A stretch of DNA of 64,000 nucleotides. Source: Diorhabda sublineata (lineage: Eukaryota; Arthropoda; Insecta; Coleoptera; Chrysomelidae). Position numbers and translations under genes: made by a program. The notes below the pieces were generated by a model. That model saw nothing but the letters and a program-made list of their open reading frames with translations. It searched no databases and had not been told where the DNA came from. Location: NCBI RefSeq assembly GCF_026230105.1, contig NC_079479.1:29915385-29979384 (forward strand), written 5' to 3'. This document shows positions 1 to 10,960 of the stretch, piece after piece; the stretch's first letter is position 1, and the number at the start of each line of letters is the position of its first letter.

Positions 1-400
1 GTTGGTAATTTCTCTTCTTTTTGCCACATTGGATCAATTTCTGTATTCATCTCCTTCCACCTTCTCAGAGTTTCGTCTCCATCTTACCTTTTTATATTAT
101 GGATAAAAGTTCTTCACTTCTTTATTTACAATGCATTATGTCCTGTTCCCCATTTCTTGTGTGCTCTGCATATCTTCTCCGTTATTTTTCTTTGCATTTC
201 GTACTGTCTCTCATCTTCATCAGCACCTTTTTTAAGCATTTTCTATTCAATATTTTTCCCTGTTTCATTTCTTTCTTACATTCTTCGTTAAAACATTCCC
301 TCTATTTATTTTTTGTTTTTGTTTGGTATTATTTCATCTGCTGCTTTCTTAATGTTTCCATTCATTATTTATATTTAGGTTCTCTATTTGGCTAAGCCTT
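1..400 (-). pseudogene. Weak LINE ORF2 fragment
   Basis: Read on the minus strand, this stretch gives a broken, lysine-rich frame with FNEECKKEMKQGK followed, after stops and a frame change, by GDETLRRWKEMN. The pattern FNEECK...K...R resembles the linker between the endonuclease and reverse-transcriptase domains of insect non-LTR retrotransposons, and LRRWKE resembles the segment shortly before the RT domain. Several in-frame stops show it is dead. No catalytic motif is visible. The plus strand is simply T-rich and its open frame is a shadow. The match rests on short motifs only, so this is a tentative call. Confidence 0.3.
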
Positions 401-3400
401 TTTCCAATTTCTGGAAGCATTGAATGGAGAAATGGATAGGAGTGGTAAAGGCAGGTATAGGAAAGTTTGCTAAAGAATGATTAGAAGAAGATGCACAGGA
501 CGAGATCAAATCGAGAAATTTAATGAAGAATATGGAACTAACAATATAAAGAAAACTCTGAAGCCAAGGGATGATGAAATATTTTTGTGCTGTTTTATAT
601 ATTGAATTGATTTGAATTAATTTTCACAGAGTGAGTTATGAGGAGCTTCACAAACTATAAAATCTGTTTAAATTATGTGACAACATTGTCGCATATGTCA
701 TTTTCGTTGATTATGTGTTTAAAAATCACTTATTGCGTGAGAAATATTATACAGGGTGTCATATTCAATACAATTATCAGGAAAAAATTTAAAAAACAAA
801 TGGGTTGTGTGAACACAGTAGCCGAAAAAAATATGATTTTTTAATAAAATTATCACATATTTGGATGTCACAAACTCTCGGGATATAAAGTAATCTATTT
901 ACCATTGAATATATAATTTCAGGATATTATGAACTGATAAAAATATGCTTTTATGACACTCAAGAATATTGTCGGAGGCAATTCACCGTCTGATCATCGG
1001 AAACGCCGCAGCAGGAAGTTTCCATTTCATTTTCCATTAAATAAGTTCTAGTATATTCCGTCTTGGCAAAAGGAGTGTCGTCAATAATGGTATCCCGTCG
1101 AGATTAGGTTATGGAAAAGCAGCAAGGCGGAAATAGCATATATTTTTTCCCATATTCAATTAAAGAAACTTGATGAAAAAAAGTTTCACCGCATAAAAAC
1201 AGAAAAAAATTCTCTATATTTCCAATTGTATCAATAAAGCATTTTGTATTCCACAATATTTTCAAATTTCATCATTATTAAGAAAGAAGTCAAAGAGGAC
1301 TGATATCATATCTTGATGACATGAAAACACCTTTTTTTCATTAATCAACTTGTTTCCTGATGAATATACTCTTATGTTCAACTGTTTCAAAAAATATTTG
1401 TACATTAGCTGTGGAAATTTTATCAATTTATGTCAAAAAACGTCGCTTCTTATGTTTTGAATCGGAAATTATACGTCATTTATGTATGTTCTCTACAAGT
1501 GAATGCCAGAACTTTTTGATACTGCTCTTATATATTCTAGCGAGTATTATAATAAAAATAAATAGTTGTGGAAGCTCTCGAGTTCTCAAAGTTATACCAG
1601 TTTAAATCTATCACCAAATATACGTGTTACGTCATATTGGATCGTGCAATTTTTTTATCGTTCCCAAGTTCAACTCCTCCGCTAATATTTGGTGCATCTC
1701 AATTTTGGCTGGAAAATAACACCACATAAAAATATATTTTTGACAATTCGTTTCGTTCAATTCGTCTTTCATTCAAATTGTTATAATATGAAATAACAAG
1801 TATAAAGTATGCAATTACATATAACTTAATTTCGCATTATATATAAAAATATCTGCCTACTTCGTTATTGATGCCTGCCCAAGCATCGAGTCGAAGTACC
1901 CTAAATAGTTCAGTACCTTTAATGCTGGATGAGCAGAGGGGAGATTGGAAATGAATAACGACTAGAGAATGTTTGAATTGACAGCCAAAATAGACAGAAT
2001 ATTCGATAGTCAGAAAAACTATAAATATTTTTATAGTCGGTGTTTCAAATTTCGGAAGGATGCTCAAAATTGTTTCGCGAAATTGCGGATTTATACAAAA
2101 CAACGAAGCAACACTTTACTATTCTCATAAATACTAACTAACTATAAAAATCTATGCTAGTTATTTGTTTCAAGCTAACGATGTTTTAGTTCAATAATCA
2201 AATTTTGTGTCACTGTTTCTTATCAGTAACTTTGTTATAATGACAGAAATATTTTTCGAATTAATTATGATTTGTTACATCTAAAAGTACGTGCTTCAAA
2301 ATTTAGGTGTACTGAAAAAATAACGGGAATAATTTTATTGCAAGTGAAGTGAAAAATATTCATAAAATAGAATTAATTTGGATTGTAATATACTTACTCC
2401 AAAGCTGAAACCATAATTGGCTACATTCAAAATAGATTTCTTTTTTTATTGCAACTCAGTCAATATTTTAACTAATATCAAAAAGCATCACTTTTGGTAC
2501 AATTTCCGTTCTCTAAAAAAACCAGAAATAGCTTGTTACTGATTCTGGACTGTTAGGTGGATGAGGAAAAATTAAAAAGCGGTGAAAAAATCTCTAAGTC
2601 TAATTGATTTGAGGTATATTATATTATCATAATGTTTAAGAAAAGCCGTTCCGCTATTTTTCAGGTCTTTTCATTTTGCAAGATTTTAGATATTCAATAA
2701 ACTCTCAAATATTTCTAGCTTATTCAAAAAATCAAATATTTCTCCGAAGGTTGTCCCTGTCGTTTCTATTTTTTAATTGAATCATTACCACTATTTAATC
2801 AATCATTCTTATTATCAGCTTGAGCCAATCAAGAAGAATCACCATCAAGAAGATTTTTCGATAGTTGAATATATGCAAAATTTGTAAGTCAGAGAGTTTG
2901 ATTATTTCTTACAACTCTTAGATTCTCAGATTTTTCTATCTTTAATCAGTTTCAAAAGATAAAATTGATTCCTTCTCATCACATTGTCCAGAAAATACAT
3001 TTTCTTCTACTTTATTACTTCAATGCAGTTCATTATTGACACTTTCAAAGACAATGCTTCTACTTTATATGAAAAAAACTATCTAAAAAACACAACCATT
3101 CTATGTTTAAGCTATAGAATAGTGGTTCTTCTTTATTTTGAGAAAATGGCTTCAACTACTCCAATACTATATCGTCTTATTACTATTTATATCTGAACTC
3201 GACAAATACAAAAATATTTGCTCCTTTTCGATAAGCATACTATTGAACTGGAGTATTGTTTACAGTTACTTATTTGATACCCCTGTCATCTCCCTTTCCG
3301 TATACAAAATTAAGTATGATCTGAAGTTGGGGCGAAAATTCAACCTTAATAGTCCTACCCAACTTAATACTACAAACGTTATTAGGCCATCTATATGATT

Positions 3401-3902
3401 TGTCCAAGTGGTGGAACCATGCATGTGTGACTACCAGACACTCACCGTGATATATGGTTAACTCCTCTCTCATGTACCAGCAGTATGTTGAATCATTAGT
3501 GATGCCTATAGCATAGATTTTGAGCCTCATTTTACCGTTTCTGATTAGAAGGTCAGTAACCAGTCGTATTTAGCTCCTATTTAAGTAGAAATGTTGATTA
3601 TTAAGATAGGCGTGAGCTTTAGCTTGCCTCATGCCAGAGCAGGTTTCGATTAAATGCGATAGCTTCACATTTAGCTACACCAATAATGGGTTCTGGACCC
3701 TTTGGTGATCCCAGCTTTCATTGTCCTAGTGACTAGTCACCTAAACGAACTGGATTTGCTGCCATCACTTACCAGATATTGTAAGATTTTTTCGCATTCC
3801 AACACGAGACTAGAGCACATAATTTCAGCTTTTATTGTAGCTCTGCTCACTGAGCAATTTTATAATACGAGGCATATTTTTTAAGTAAGTACAGTTTTGG
3901 AA
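401..3902. other. No gene recognised; AT-rich intergenic or intronic DNA
   Basis: I see no coding segment that resembles a known protein. A sequence beginning ACAGGGTGTCATATTC near 752 looks like a terminal repeat of a small DNA transposon, but no partner end was found. The short open frames on both strands have no recognisable motifs. Confidence 0.5.
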
Positions 3903-3926
3903 TTAGGTTAGGTTAGGTTAGGGTTA
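3903..3926 (+). repeat. Interstitial TTAGG telomere-like repeat
   Basis: Four uninterrupted TTAGG units are followed by GTTA. TTAGG is the ancestral arthropod telomere unit. The array lies about 60 bp from the 3' end of the mariner relic at 3988-4390. So short an array could be a telomere-repair scar or simple sequence. Confidence 0.75.
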
Positions 3927-3987
3927 AAAAAAGAAGTGTAAAGATATCGCAATAATTTTATTTTTACATGAAAGTCTGTACCTTAAT

Positions 3988-4390
3988 CTACTTTTCTACA
4001 TAATTTCCGTTAATAATGAGGCAATTGTCGTAACGTGGGACCAGTTTTTGAATACCCTCTTCATAAAATTCTGCCGCCTGACTTGTTAACCACTGTTTTG
4101 ACTTGGAGACGCTGACCGCCCAGGTGTTTCTTCAAGTGCAGGAACAAATGGTAGTCGCTGGGCGCCAGATCAGGGCTGTAGGGAGGATGATCTAGAGTTT
4201 CCCATTGAAAAGATTTGATGAGATCTTTGGCCCGATTAACCACATGCAGTAAAACGATACCCTTACTCAACTTGCCACGTCTTTTGTTCTAGATTGCACG
4301 ACGCGGATTGTTCAATACATTTTATTTATTGTCTCATTACGAGGACGAAACTCCACTAGCAATACTCCTTTTCTGTTCTAAAAAACTGTG
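3988..4390 (-). pseudogene. Mariner transposase C-terminal relic
   Basis: The minus strand reads, in order, a decayed TVF(stop)NRKGVLLVEFRPR segment, NKRRGKLSKGIVLLH, PPYSPDLAPSDYHLF, and finally FYEEGIQKLVPRYDNC ending with a stop at 3988-3990. This is the C-terminal half of a classical mariner (IS630-Tc1-mariner) transposase. The third catalytic Asp (PSD) is present. The usual HDNARPH motif has become HVVNRAK, so the second Asp is gone. A stop at 4289-4291 and at least two frame changes (near 4300 and near 4090) break it. The N-terminal HTH half and the first catalytic Asp are absent. It is a dead, 5'-truncated copy. Confidence 0.88.
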
Positions 4391-5497
4391 CACTTTGTAC
4401 TTTGTTTCTATGAAAAATACAATCTTATCCTATGTCCAATACAATTATTCCTAATTTTCATGATTGGTATATGATATACATAAATTCATTCAGAATATTA
4501 GATCAATAATTGCAACCAAGCACGAAATCTATTGATTATTCTATTGTGATCATACATGTATAAAAAATAGTTTTCTACACCACTGAGCTCTGCCTGTCGA
4601 CGTTTTCATGGTGTAGAATGAGAAGCGTCGGATATCCAATAACCTCCTATGCTTGGTTGCTTATATTTCTCGTTTACTTGCTCGTGAGACCCGAATTCTC
4701 CAATAATCTTAGTCTGTTTAATAGTATTCGTTCGCTAATAAGCGATATATCATTGTATTATGAAGAAACTGTCTCATAATATTGTATTCATACTATTTAC
4801 ATATGACAGCATAATGGAATTTCATTTTTTCCGCTAAGAAATGGATACAAGAAATCTAATACTTTAAAATCCGTTACAAGTTATGTTGTTTTGATATTAT
4901 TAGGATTATTAATATGTGACTAGATTAGGACAACGGGATGCAGAATGGGAAATACGTTTGTATGTGAATGCAAATGAGAGACGCTATTTGAACTAACCAA
5001 AATCAAACTACAAAGGTTGAATCGAAATCATGGAGGGAACTAGTTTAGTTTATTTGATAAGAGAGTGTAGCTATGATGTACAAATAACACAGTATACACA
5101 AAATTTTTTAAATAATTACAAGATACGTAGTAAATAGTGGCAAATACGACCTTAGAATGAATGCAGGCACATGAATTTGTCATGTGCCTGCTAGGTACAT
5201 GTAAGTGAATGGTTAACGGGGGCTTTTGGTGATGAAGGTACTAAACGAGCAAGAGTATTTGGCTGATATACCGAATTTGGAATGATATCGTTTGGTGAGG
5301 AGGCACTTTCTGGTTGTTTCTGTTCTTCAGTTGCTATGAAAACATTGAAAGAATGAAACGTATGATCGAAGAAGATCAAAAATGAGCCTGTCAAGCGATG
5401 GAGGTAACTTGGGATCATTCGAACAAATGAATTCTATCAATAATAACCTCGAATGATGGATATTCTCAAAAATATAATTTAAAATAGAAGTTTTTTG
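4391..5497. other. No gene recognised
   Basis: This is AT-rich sequence without recognisable coding segments. A small perfect hairpin at 5163-5191 is the only structure noted. The minus-strand open frame around 5191-5418 has no known motif. Confidence 0.5.
5163..5191. repeat. Perfect 12-bp inverted repeat (hairpin)
   Basis: GCAGGCACATGA and its exact reverse complement flank a 5-nt spacer. The stem is GC-richer than its surroundings. No promoter, terminator or gene lies next to it, so its role is unknown and chance or a tiny transposon scar is possible. Confidence 0.8.
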
Positions 5498-5504
5498 GGA
5501 AACG

Positions 5505-5512
<8 letters not shown>
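5498..5512. repeat. Target-site duplication, left copy
   Basis: GGAAACGTATTTATA here is repeated exactly at 6010-6024, on the two sides of the truncated LINE insertion. The last bases merge with the (TA)n run, so the true length may be a little shorter. Confidence 0.7.

Positions 5513-5579
<67 letters not shown>
5509..5579. repeat. (TA)n microsatellite at the LINE 3' end
   Basis: About 35 TA units directly follow the LINE stop codon when read on the minus strand, with only a few bases between. Some LINE families end in a short tandem repeat instead of poly(A), so this is probably the retrotransposon's own tail, perhaps expanded since insertion. Confidence 0.85.
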
Positions 5580-5582
<3 letters not shown>

Positions 5583-6009
5583 CTTTTATAGCGTTATACG
5601 CCTTTGGGTTCCTAATCTCCAGGCCTGTCTATCTTGCCAGTCGTCGACTGCTAGGTTCCTTTCGGACATTGCTCTAGTGATTCCTTGTAGCTATGTTCTA
5701 GGTGGTCTTCCCCTCTTTCTTTTTTCTTTGGGGGTCCATTCTAATATTATTCTTGGTAGTCGTTCTCTTCCCATTCTCTTAACGTGTCCGTACCAAATCA
5801 ACTGTTTCTTTTCTATATCTTCTACTAAAGTTCTTTCTACTTTCAATTGTCTTCTTATTTCCTCGTTTCTTATATGTTACGTTCTAGATATTCTTGCTGC
5901 TCTCCTCCAGAAATCCATTTCCACTGCATTTAAGTTATTTTTTTGCTTTTCTGTAAGTTGCCAAACCTCGGAGCTATATGTAATTATTGGTTGTAAAATG
6001 GCGTTGTAT
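5513..6009 (-). mobile_element. 5'-truncated LINE insertion with (TA)n tail
   Basis: The insertion carries the last part of a LINE ORF2 on the minus strand, ends 3' in (TA)n, and is flanked by 15-bp direct repeats (5498-5512 and 6010-6024). These are the marks of target-primed reverse transcription with abortive first-strand synthesis. Only the C-terminal region downstream of the RT domain is present, about 0.5 kb. Confidence 0.82.
5586..6009 (-). pseudogene. LINE ORF2 C-terminal region
   Basis: The minus strand reads YNAILQPIITYSSEVW, FWRRAARISRT, WYGHVKRMGRERLPR, EKRKRGRPPRT, and finally DDWQDRQAWRLGTQRRITL, then a stop at 5586-5588. ITYSSEVW, the GHVKRM box and the RGRP box are the typical conserved points after the reverse-transcriptase domain in insect endonuclease-reverse transcriptases of the non-LTR class. 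Two in-frame stops are visible (after ISRT and after RPPRT), but the frame is otherwise continuous over about 140 codons, so the copy is only moderately old. No RT catalytic residues are included, so it could not have moved on its own. Confidence 0.85.
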
Positions 6010-6024
6010 GGAAACGTATTTATA
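6010..6024. repeat. Target-site duplication, right copy
   Basis: An exact copy of the 15-bp sequence at 5498-5512. It marks the 5' truncation point of the LINE inserted between them. Confidence 0.7.
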
Positions 6025-8994
6025 CCTACCGATATATGTGTATAAGTTTTCTTAGAAGTTTACATATTCATCAGAGGAACAGAACAATTCATATTATAAC
6101 GATACACGTCAACTGCAATTGTTACAATTGAAAATCTACCTACAAATAAGAAGCATTGCAATTTAATTTAATTCAATCAATTTGGCTCCAGACTAGGGAC
6201 CAAATCTATGAAGTTATCAATGTTATAAATAAAACAAAAGTATTTCTTCGTGCCAGTGAAAAAATTTACAAATTATATTAATTAATAACTGTAAGTATTT
6301 AATCAGAAAATCTTTGATTTCCTTTTAATTGCTTCATATGTGATTCCTTCTCTAGCTCTGAAGCATAAAAGCTTCTTTTTAGTGATATAAACACATTTTT
6401 GCTTTCCTTCTAAGTTATGCTACGAGATTGTTTATTTTGAGTCACATTTTATGTCCCATTGAATCTGTATTATGATACTGATTTCAACAATATCGTCAAA
6501 AATTAAATTTTTTATCAGCTGATATATCGAAAGCTATATCTGATGCGAAAATGTCTTTAAAATTTCTTTGTTAGTCATAAATAGATAGAATTTGGTTCTG
6601 CTACTACAAATCTATCATCTATATCAATAATTCCATCACACCATTGGATAGTTAAGTAATTCAAGTATATATAACACTTAGTGAGGGTTATGATACATCA
6701 CACGCTATAGAAGTGAAAAGGCCGCCACTTTGAGGTCATGTTGCTGCGTATTAAGATTTCAATTCAGCTTAAGTTATGGCTCAGAGAAGCTATAACGTTC
6801 ATTTGAATATAAATCTAAGTTTTTCGTTAAAATCGATAAGTTATGTATGAAAGATGGTTGTAAAATAGTGGCAGAGAATATAATGATTAGTGGAGATGAA
6901 AAAATACAGATACAGAGATTATAAACGGTGAGAAAGGCTACTTAAGAAGTTCAAAACATCATTATCAATCAAGTAGAACGAATGCACCTTAGAAGATAAA
7001 CGGCAGTTCCAGTACACTTGCACCTAGGGCAGTTGAAATTATAGAAGCTGATGTTAAAATTGCTAACATCAATTGTGAACGATTCAGAGGTTACATTGGG
7101 TAACAACAAGTAGAAATTACGTATAACAATCCCTTCCGACATAAATTTCTATATGAAACTTGTTGATAGGTTACAGTTGCTGTTATAAACAGAAGTTGGA
7201 AACCAGATGTATTTATTAGTGATCAAAAATGATCATGACATACATAAATAATAATATTTTGTGTGAAAAATATTATGCGTTGTTATTTCAATTTAATTAC
7301 GAATACCGACGCGACGTTTTAACTACAGGACTTGAAACCGAGACAAACTTCTACAAAACGGCGAAGCTGTCACAACGTAAGTATTTGAAATAACCAGGGC
7401 ATGGCGCTGCTATACTTTTATATATCACATTACATATTAATTACTTTCAATCATAACAATGCATTATATTATAGAAATAATGATATATGACATAATTTGG
7501 CACCTTTAAGCTACATGCGCTTATAATATATCTCTCGATCACAACGCCGACCTGGCGACCACAGCGTGAGATAACTAATGCGCCCGTGAAATGAAAACTT
7601 ATTTCAAGACCAGTATGTAAGACAGTGCCTCCAACTTTCAGTTTTTACCACGTATCTATTATCACTTATTTCTTTCCCTTCTTTGCAAAATATTTAGAAT
7701 CTCACAACTTGATATTTGTTGAACTATATTCACCGCTTTAATGTGTTTTTTGTCATAGATGTTGATACCTGAATTTTGAATTATGGTAGTACTATTCTCA
7801 CTTGAAGGAGCAAAAAATAAGATAAAAGATAAATAATGAAGGATTCTGCTGTCTTGTCCGGCATCCCATTATTGAAATAATTTAATTTATTACATGAGAC
7901 ATGAGAGAGAATGTTATAGTGGAATTTTTAAATTGGCATTACTTGAAAAATAAGCTTCGTCAGAACTGAAGTCTTCCAGTTTAGTTATTATTGGTAACAT
8001 AACATTCATCCTTTCCCTTCATTAAGTGTACAACACGATTTTGCCATACAGCATTGTCAAATTCCTATGAAACAAAATATCAATAAACAACTGCTTTGTC
8101 TTGGAAATATTTTAAGAATATTCATCTTTCTAATTTTTATAGATGTTATTATCTCATCTTTCTTGAAAATGGTACTGTGAGTTTTGTTTTAAACTCGGGA
8201 ATGATACAATGCGTTATTTATAGTAAGGACTGAATTTGGCGAAATGTTTGGTAGGAGCTTATTCAGGAACAAAAACAAACAGGATTGTGAAATCTTTTAA
8301 ACGGATAATGCATTTGATAAAAAACGATCTCTGCTTCCAGTATGAAGAATAATTACTGGTTTTCCCTTGAGCCTATTGACCGACGAGTATTAAAGTTATT
8401 ATTTTCAGAATTCCCAAACCAGCCATATTTATCTACGTCAACTTTTATCAGTTTCCGGATAACTTTCTTTCCTTTTTGTGTATGATCCATAACATTCCCA
8501 ATTTGAACAGCACGGTAAATAATAGAATATGGAATTGAGGTTAATTGTTCAATCTATTTCTATCTAACAGCATTTTCTTACTGATCTCCATGTTATCGCC
8601 ATAGGCACTCAAAATTATACAAAATAGTTTTTTGACGTTGGACATTTAAACCATTATGTCCGAACTTTCAACTGACTTAGCACTATTCGACACTGAATTA
8701 TCATCAAGTAGTTAATAATGATGAAAACACTAAACTTTGACATAGCGTCAAAAACGTTCAACGTTAGAGGTCCGGCTCTGTAAAATTTTGCTTTCTTCAT
8801 TTTAATAGGTATTTTGGCCTGTTTGAATTCTAATTATGACTTTCATAGTTTCCTATAACTTTAACAATATATTTTTCTTGAGTAAAGAGTGATAAGTCTA
8901 TGTGAACCCTGCAAAACCAATACAGAGTTATACATATAAATGTTAATAAAATATTTTGAACAATATTTACTTTTCTATCTCTCTGTCAGAAAGG
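6025..8994. other. No gene recognised
   Basis: About 3 kb of AT-rich DNA. I found no open frame with a recognisable motif on either strand and no clear transposon end. Inverted matches around TTTTTTGACGTTGGAC (near 8630) and GCGTCAAAAACGTTCAACG (near 8745) hint at a small imperfect palindrome. Confidence 0.45.
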
Positions 8995-9070
8995 TAATTA
9001 CTTTAATGTGTTTTTCAGATTTTTGTATGGACAAGCGTACAAAGATCTGAAAAACACATTAAAGTAATTA
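8995..9070. repeat. Near-perfect 33-bp-arm hairpin
   Basis: The left arm (8995-9027) and right arm (9038-9070) are reverse complements over 33 bp with a single mismatch (GATTTTTGTA against GATCTTTGTA). The spacer is the 10-nt TGGACAAGCG. A 76-nt transcript from either strand would fold into one long stem. That is the size of a pre-miRNA, although metazoan miRNA stems usually carry more bulges. The alternatives are a very young palindromic transposon remnant or another foldback. No flanking target duplication was recognised. Confidence 0.9.
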
Positions 9071-10424
9071 TAACGTGAATTCAAATCAACACTGTCAACT
9101 ATTACTGTCAGCAGTCGAAACCAAACTAGATGTTTCATTTAATGGAATGAATGGTTCAGGTTTTTCGAGATAATCAGCTGGCTTTTTATTTGCATGCACG
9201 TGTTTTATGGTGATATCCTAATTTCACTAGTGTTACTTATAATTTATAATGAGAAAAGTGAAATAGTCTAATATTATCGTGGAAATAAAATATCATGACA
9301 ATTAATAGAATCACAACATTTTTTAGTAAGCAGAAATAGGTATGCGAGTATTCTGAACCGTATAAAATTTTAGTGAGAATATAAGCAGTTCGATTTGATT
9401 TATTCTACTACTACTCAAATATAAAGTAGTATTATTAAAAAACATTGTCGTATACCTTATCGAGCTTCTAAAGGTGCGTCACTGTATTTTCCCTCGACTA
9501 TTTTCTTACTACCCCATCGCTTTATCCCTAAAACAAACTTCTTGCCGCCTCCCGGGATCACATTACTCTGATACCTGCCAGAAATTATACGCTCGCGATA
9601 CAAGATCTCTGTTTATACAACGTAGGAACCTAGAAGGACTAAATGCTATTATCCATTTACATATTAAATGCCTCCTGTGGGTAAGCAAAGCAGTGGCTTG
9701 AGGTACGCCAGCACGGGCGGGAAGAGAATTTATTAGTCGACAAGGGGACGTTAACTACAGAAGATAACAACGTATGATGAACTGTGGAAAAGTACATTGT
9801 TGAAAAAACGAAAAGTGCTGTTACCTTTTGTCGCTGTTTAAATGCATTAATTAGTCAGTCGGCACCATAAAGAAAGAGGAGGAGATTAATTTTTTCGTGG
9901 GGGGATCAACATATTTGTGAAATGATTCACACAAGCTATAACTTTATTTCGCACAATATGCTAATATCCATAATTCTTATCAACATATCTTTAGAAAAAC
10001 GTTTTCTAGTTACTTTCCAGTATTTCTATAGCAACCTTGATGTTGATTGCTCTAGTTATATATTCCAGTCAGATAAAGGGTTCCAACCTTGAAGATTCTG
10101 GGGATTGGATGAGTTTCCAAAACAGAAAATTTTTCAATTTTCCATCACAACTAGCGAAATCCGAATAGAAATCAAATCTCTTGTTATTAATGTATCACTA
10201 GGATGTTTGATTTTGTAGTACCATGAGAGAATATTTGGTAAGGTGCAATCATGAGGAAATTTGAAATTTTAGTTGGGACATTACTAGTTTTTCTACCCAA
10301 TTTGAAATTGTTCAGTTTTGCTTGAATAAAGCCTAGTCAATAATGATTATTTACAACGTTTCTTGTAACTAAACTTCATTGCAGGTTGAATTATGAGAAA
10401 ATATGTTACCGGAATTCTGTGATA
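9071..10424. other. No gene recognised; GC-richer open segment at 9474-9701
   Basis: Mostly AT-rich DNA. The plus strand is open for 75 codons at 9474-9701 and this part is visibly richer in G and C than its surroundings. The peptide shows no motif I know. On the minus strand a CTTACCCACAG stretch resembles a splice acceptor, so a noncoding or unfamiliar exon is possible. Confidence 0.4.
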
Positions 10425-10586
10425 TCTAGGAATTGTATACAAATCCCAGGAAATTTATATAATTCCGAAGCTATTTAGAAAATGTTTGAAATATTGTTTC
10501 AAAAACTATTTAATACATAAATGTCCTAGAAAATGTGCATAATTTCTAGAAAAAGTGCACAATTCCCAGAAATTGTATATAATTCC
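10425..10586. repeat. Imperfect 21-bp tandem repeats
   Basis: Five related 21-bp units of the type CYAGAAATTGTATATAATTC are seen in two blocks: two units at 10425-10466 and three at 10524-10586. They are separated by a more diverged stretch that may be decayed copies. This looks like a small minisatellite. Confidence 0.65.
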
Positions 10587-10719
10587 AATATCCTATTTGG
10601 AAATGTATAAAAATAATGCTTTCTGTAATAAAACATGTTGTTAAAATGTGAATAATTTATCAAAGCACTCCTTGGTAAATGTATTTATCTCAAAATCGAC
10701 TTATATTATTCTTATAAAG

Positions 10720-10960
10720 TTAAACTTCAGATCCAAATTCTTCATCGGATGATTCTTCAGCAACAGCGCAAATAGCGTGGATTGCACATCCACATTCTCT
10801 ACATATATGAGCCTCTGTAGTTACTTGTGAACAGACGCTGCATTGGAGGGTGCAAACTGGAGGTTGCATATTTGTATCGCGTTGATCTGAATCGTTGCTA
10901 GAAACTTGACTTCCCCTTAGAGGATTAAGATGCAGGGACTTCTTCTTCCTTTTTGGTAAG
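10720..10960 (-). pseudogene. Cys-rich zinc-ribbon C-terminus of a transposon-type protein
   Basis: The minus strand is open for about 75 codons and ends EEFGSEV-stop at 10720-10722. It contains CTLQCSVCSQ, then AHICRECGCAIHAIC, then EESSDEEFGS. The pattern C-x2-C ... H-x-C-x2-C ... H-x2-C, followed by an acidic E-rich tail ending in a G-[YF]-G-like motif, resembles the short zinc ribbon at the C-terminus of insect proteins annotated as KRBA2-like or SCAND3-like, which derive from transposon integrases. The integrase core expected upstream is not visible; the preceding sequence near 10960-10990 (EEVLEKIIQDL) is in another frame. It could be a relic or a terminal exon. The cysteine pattern is clear, but the family assignment is inferred. 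Confidence 0.55.

Noticed and set aside
3270..3530. Minus-strand frame MRLKIYAIGITND...
   Set aside because: It is open for 86 codons but has no recognisable domain, and composition does not differ from surroundings.
5495..5677. Open frame encoding a long Tyr-Ile repeat
   Set aside because: It is translation of the (TA)n microsatellite running into the antisense strand of a LINE.
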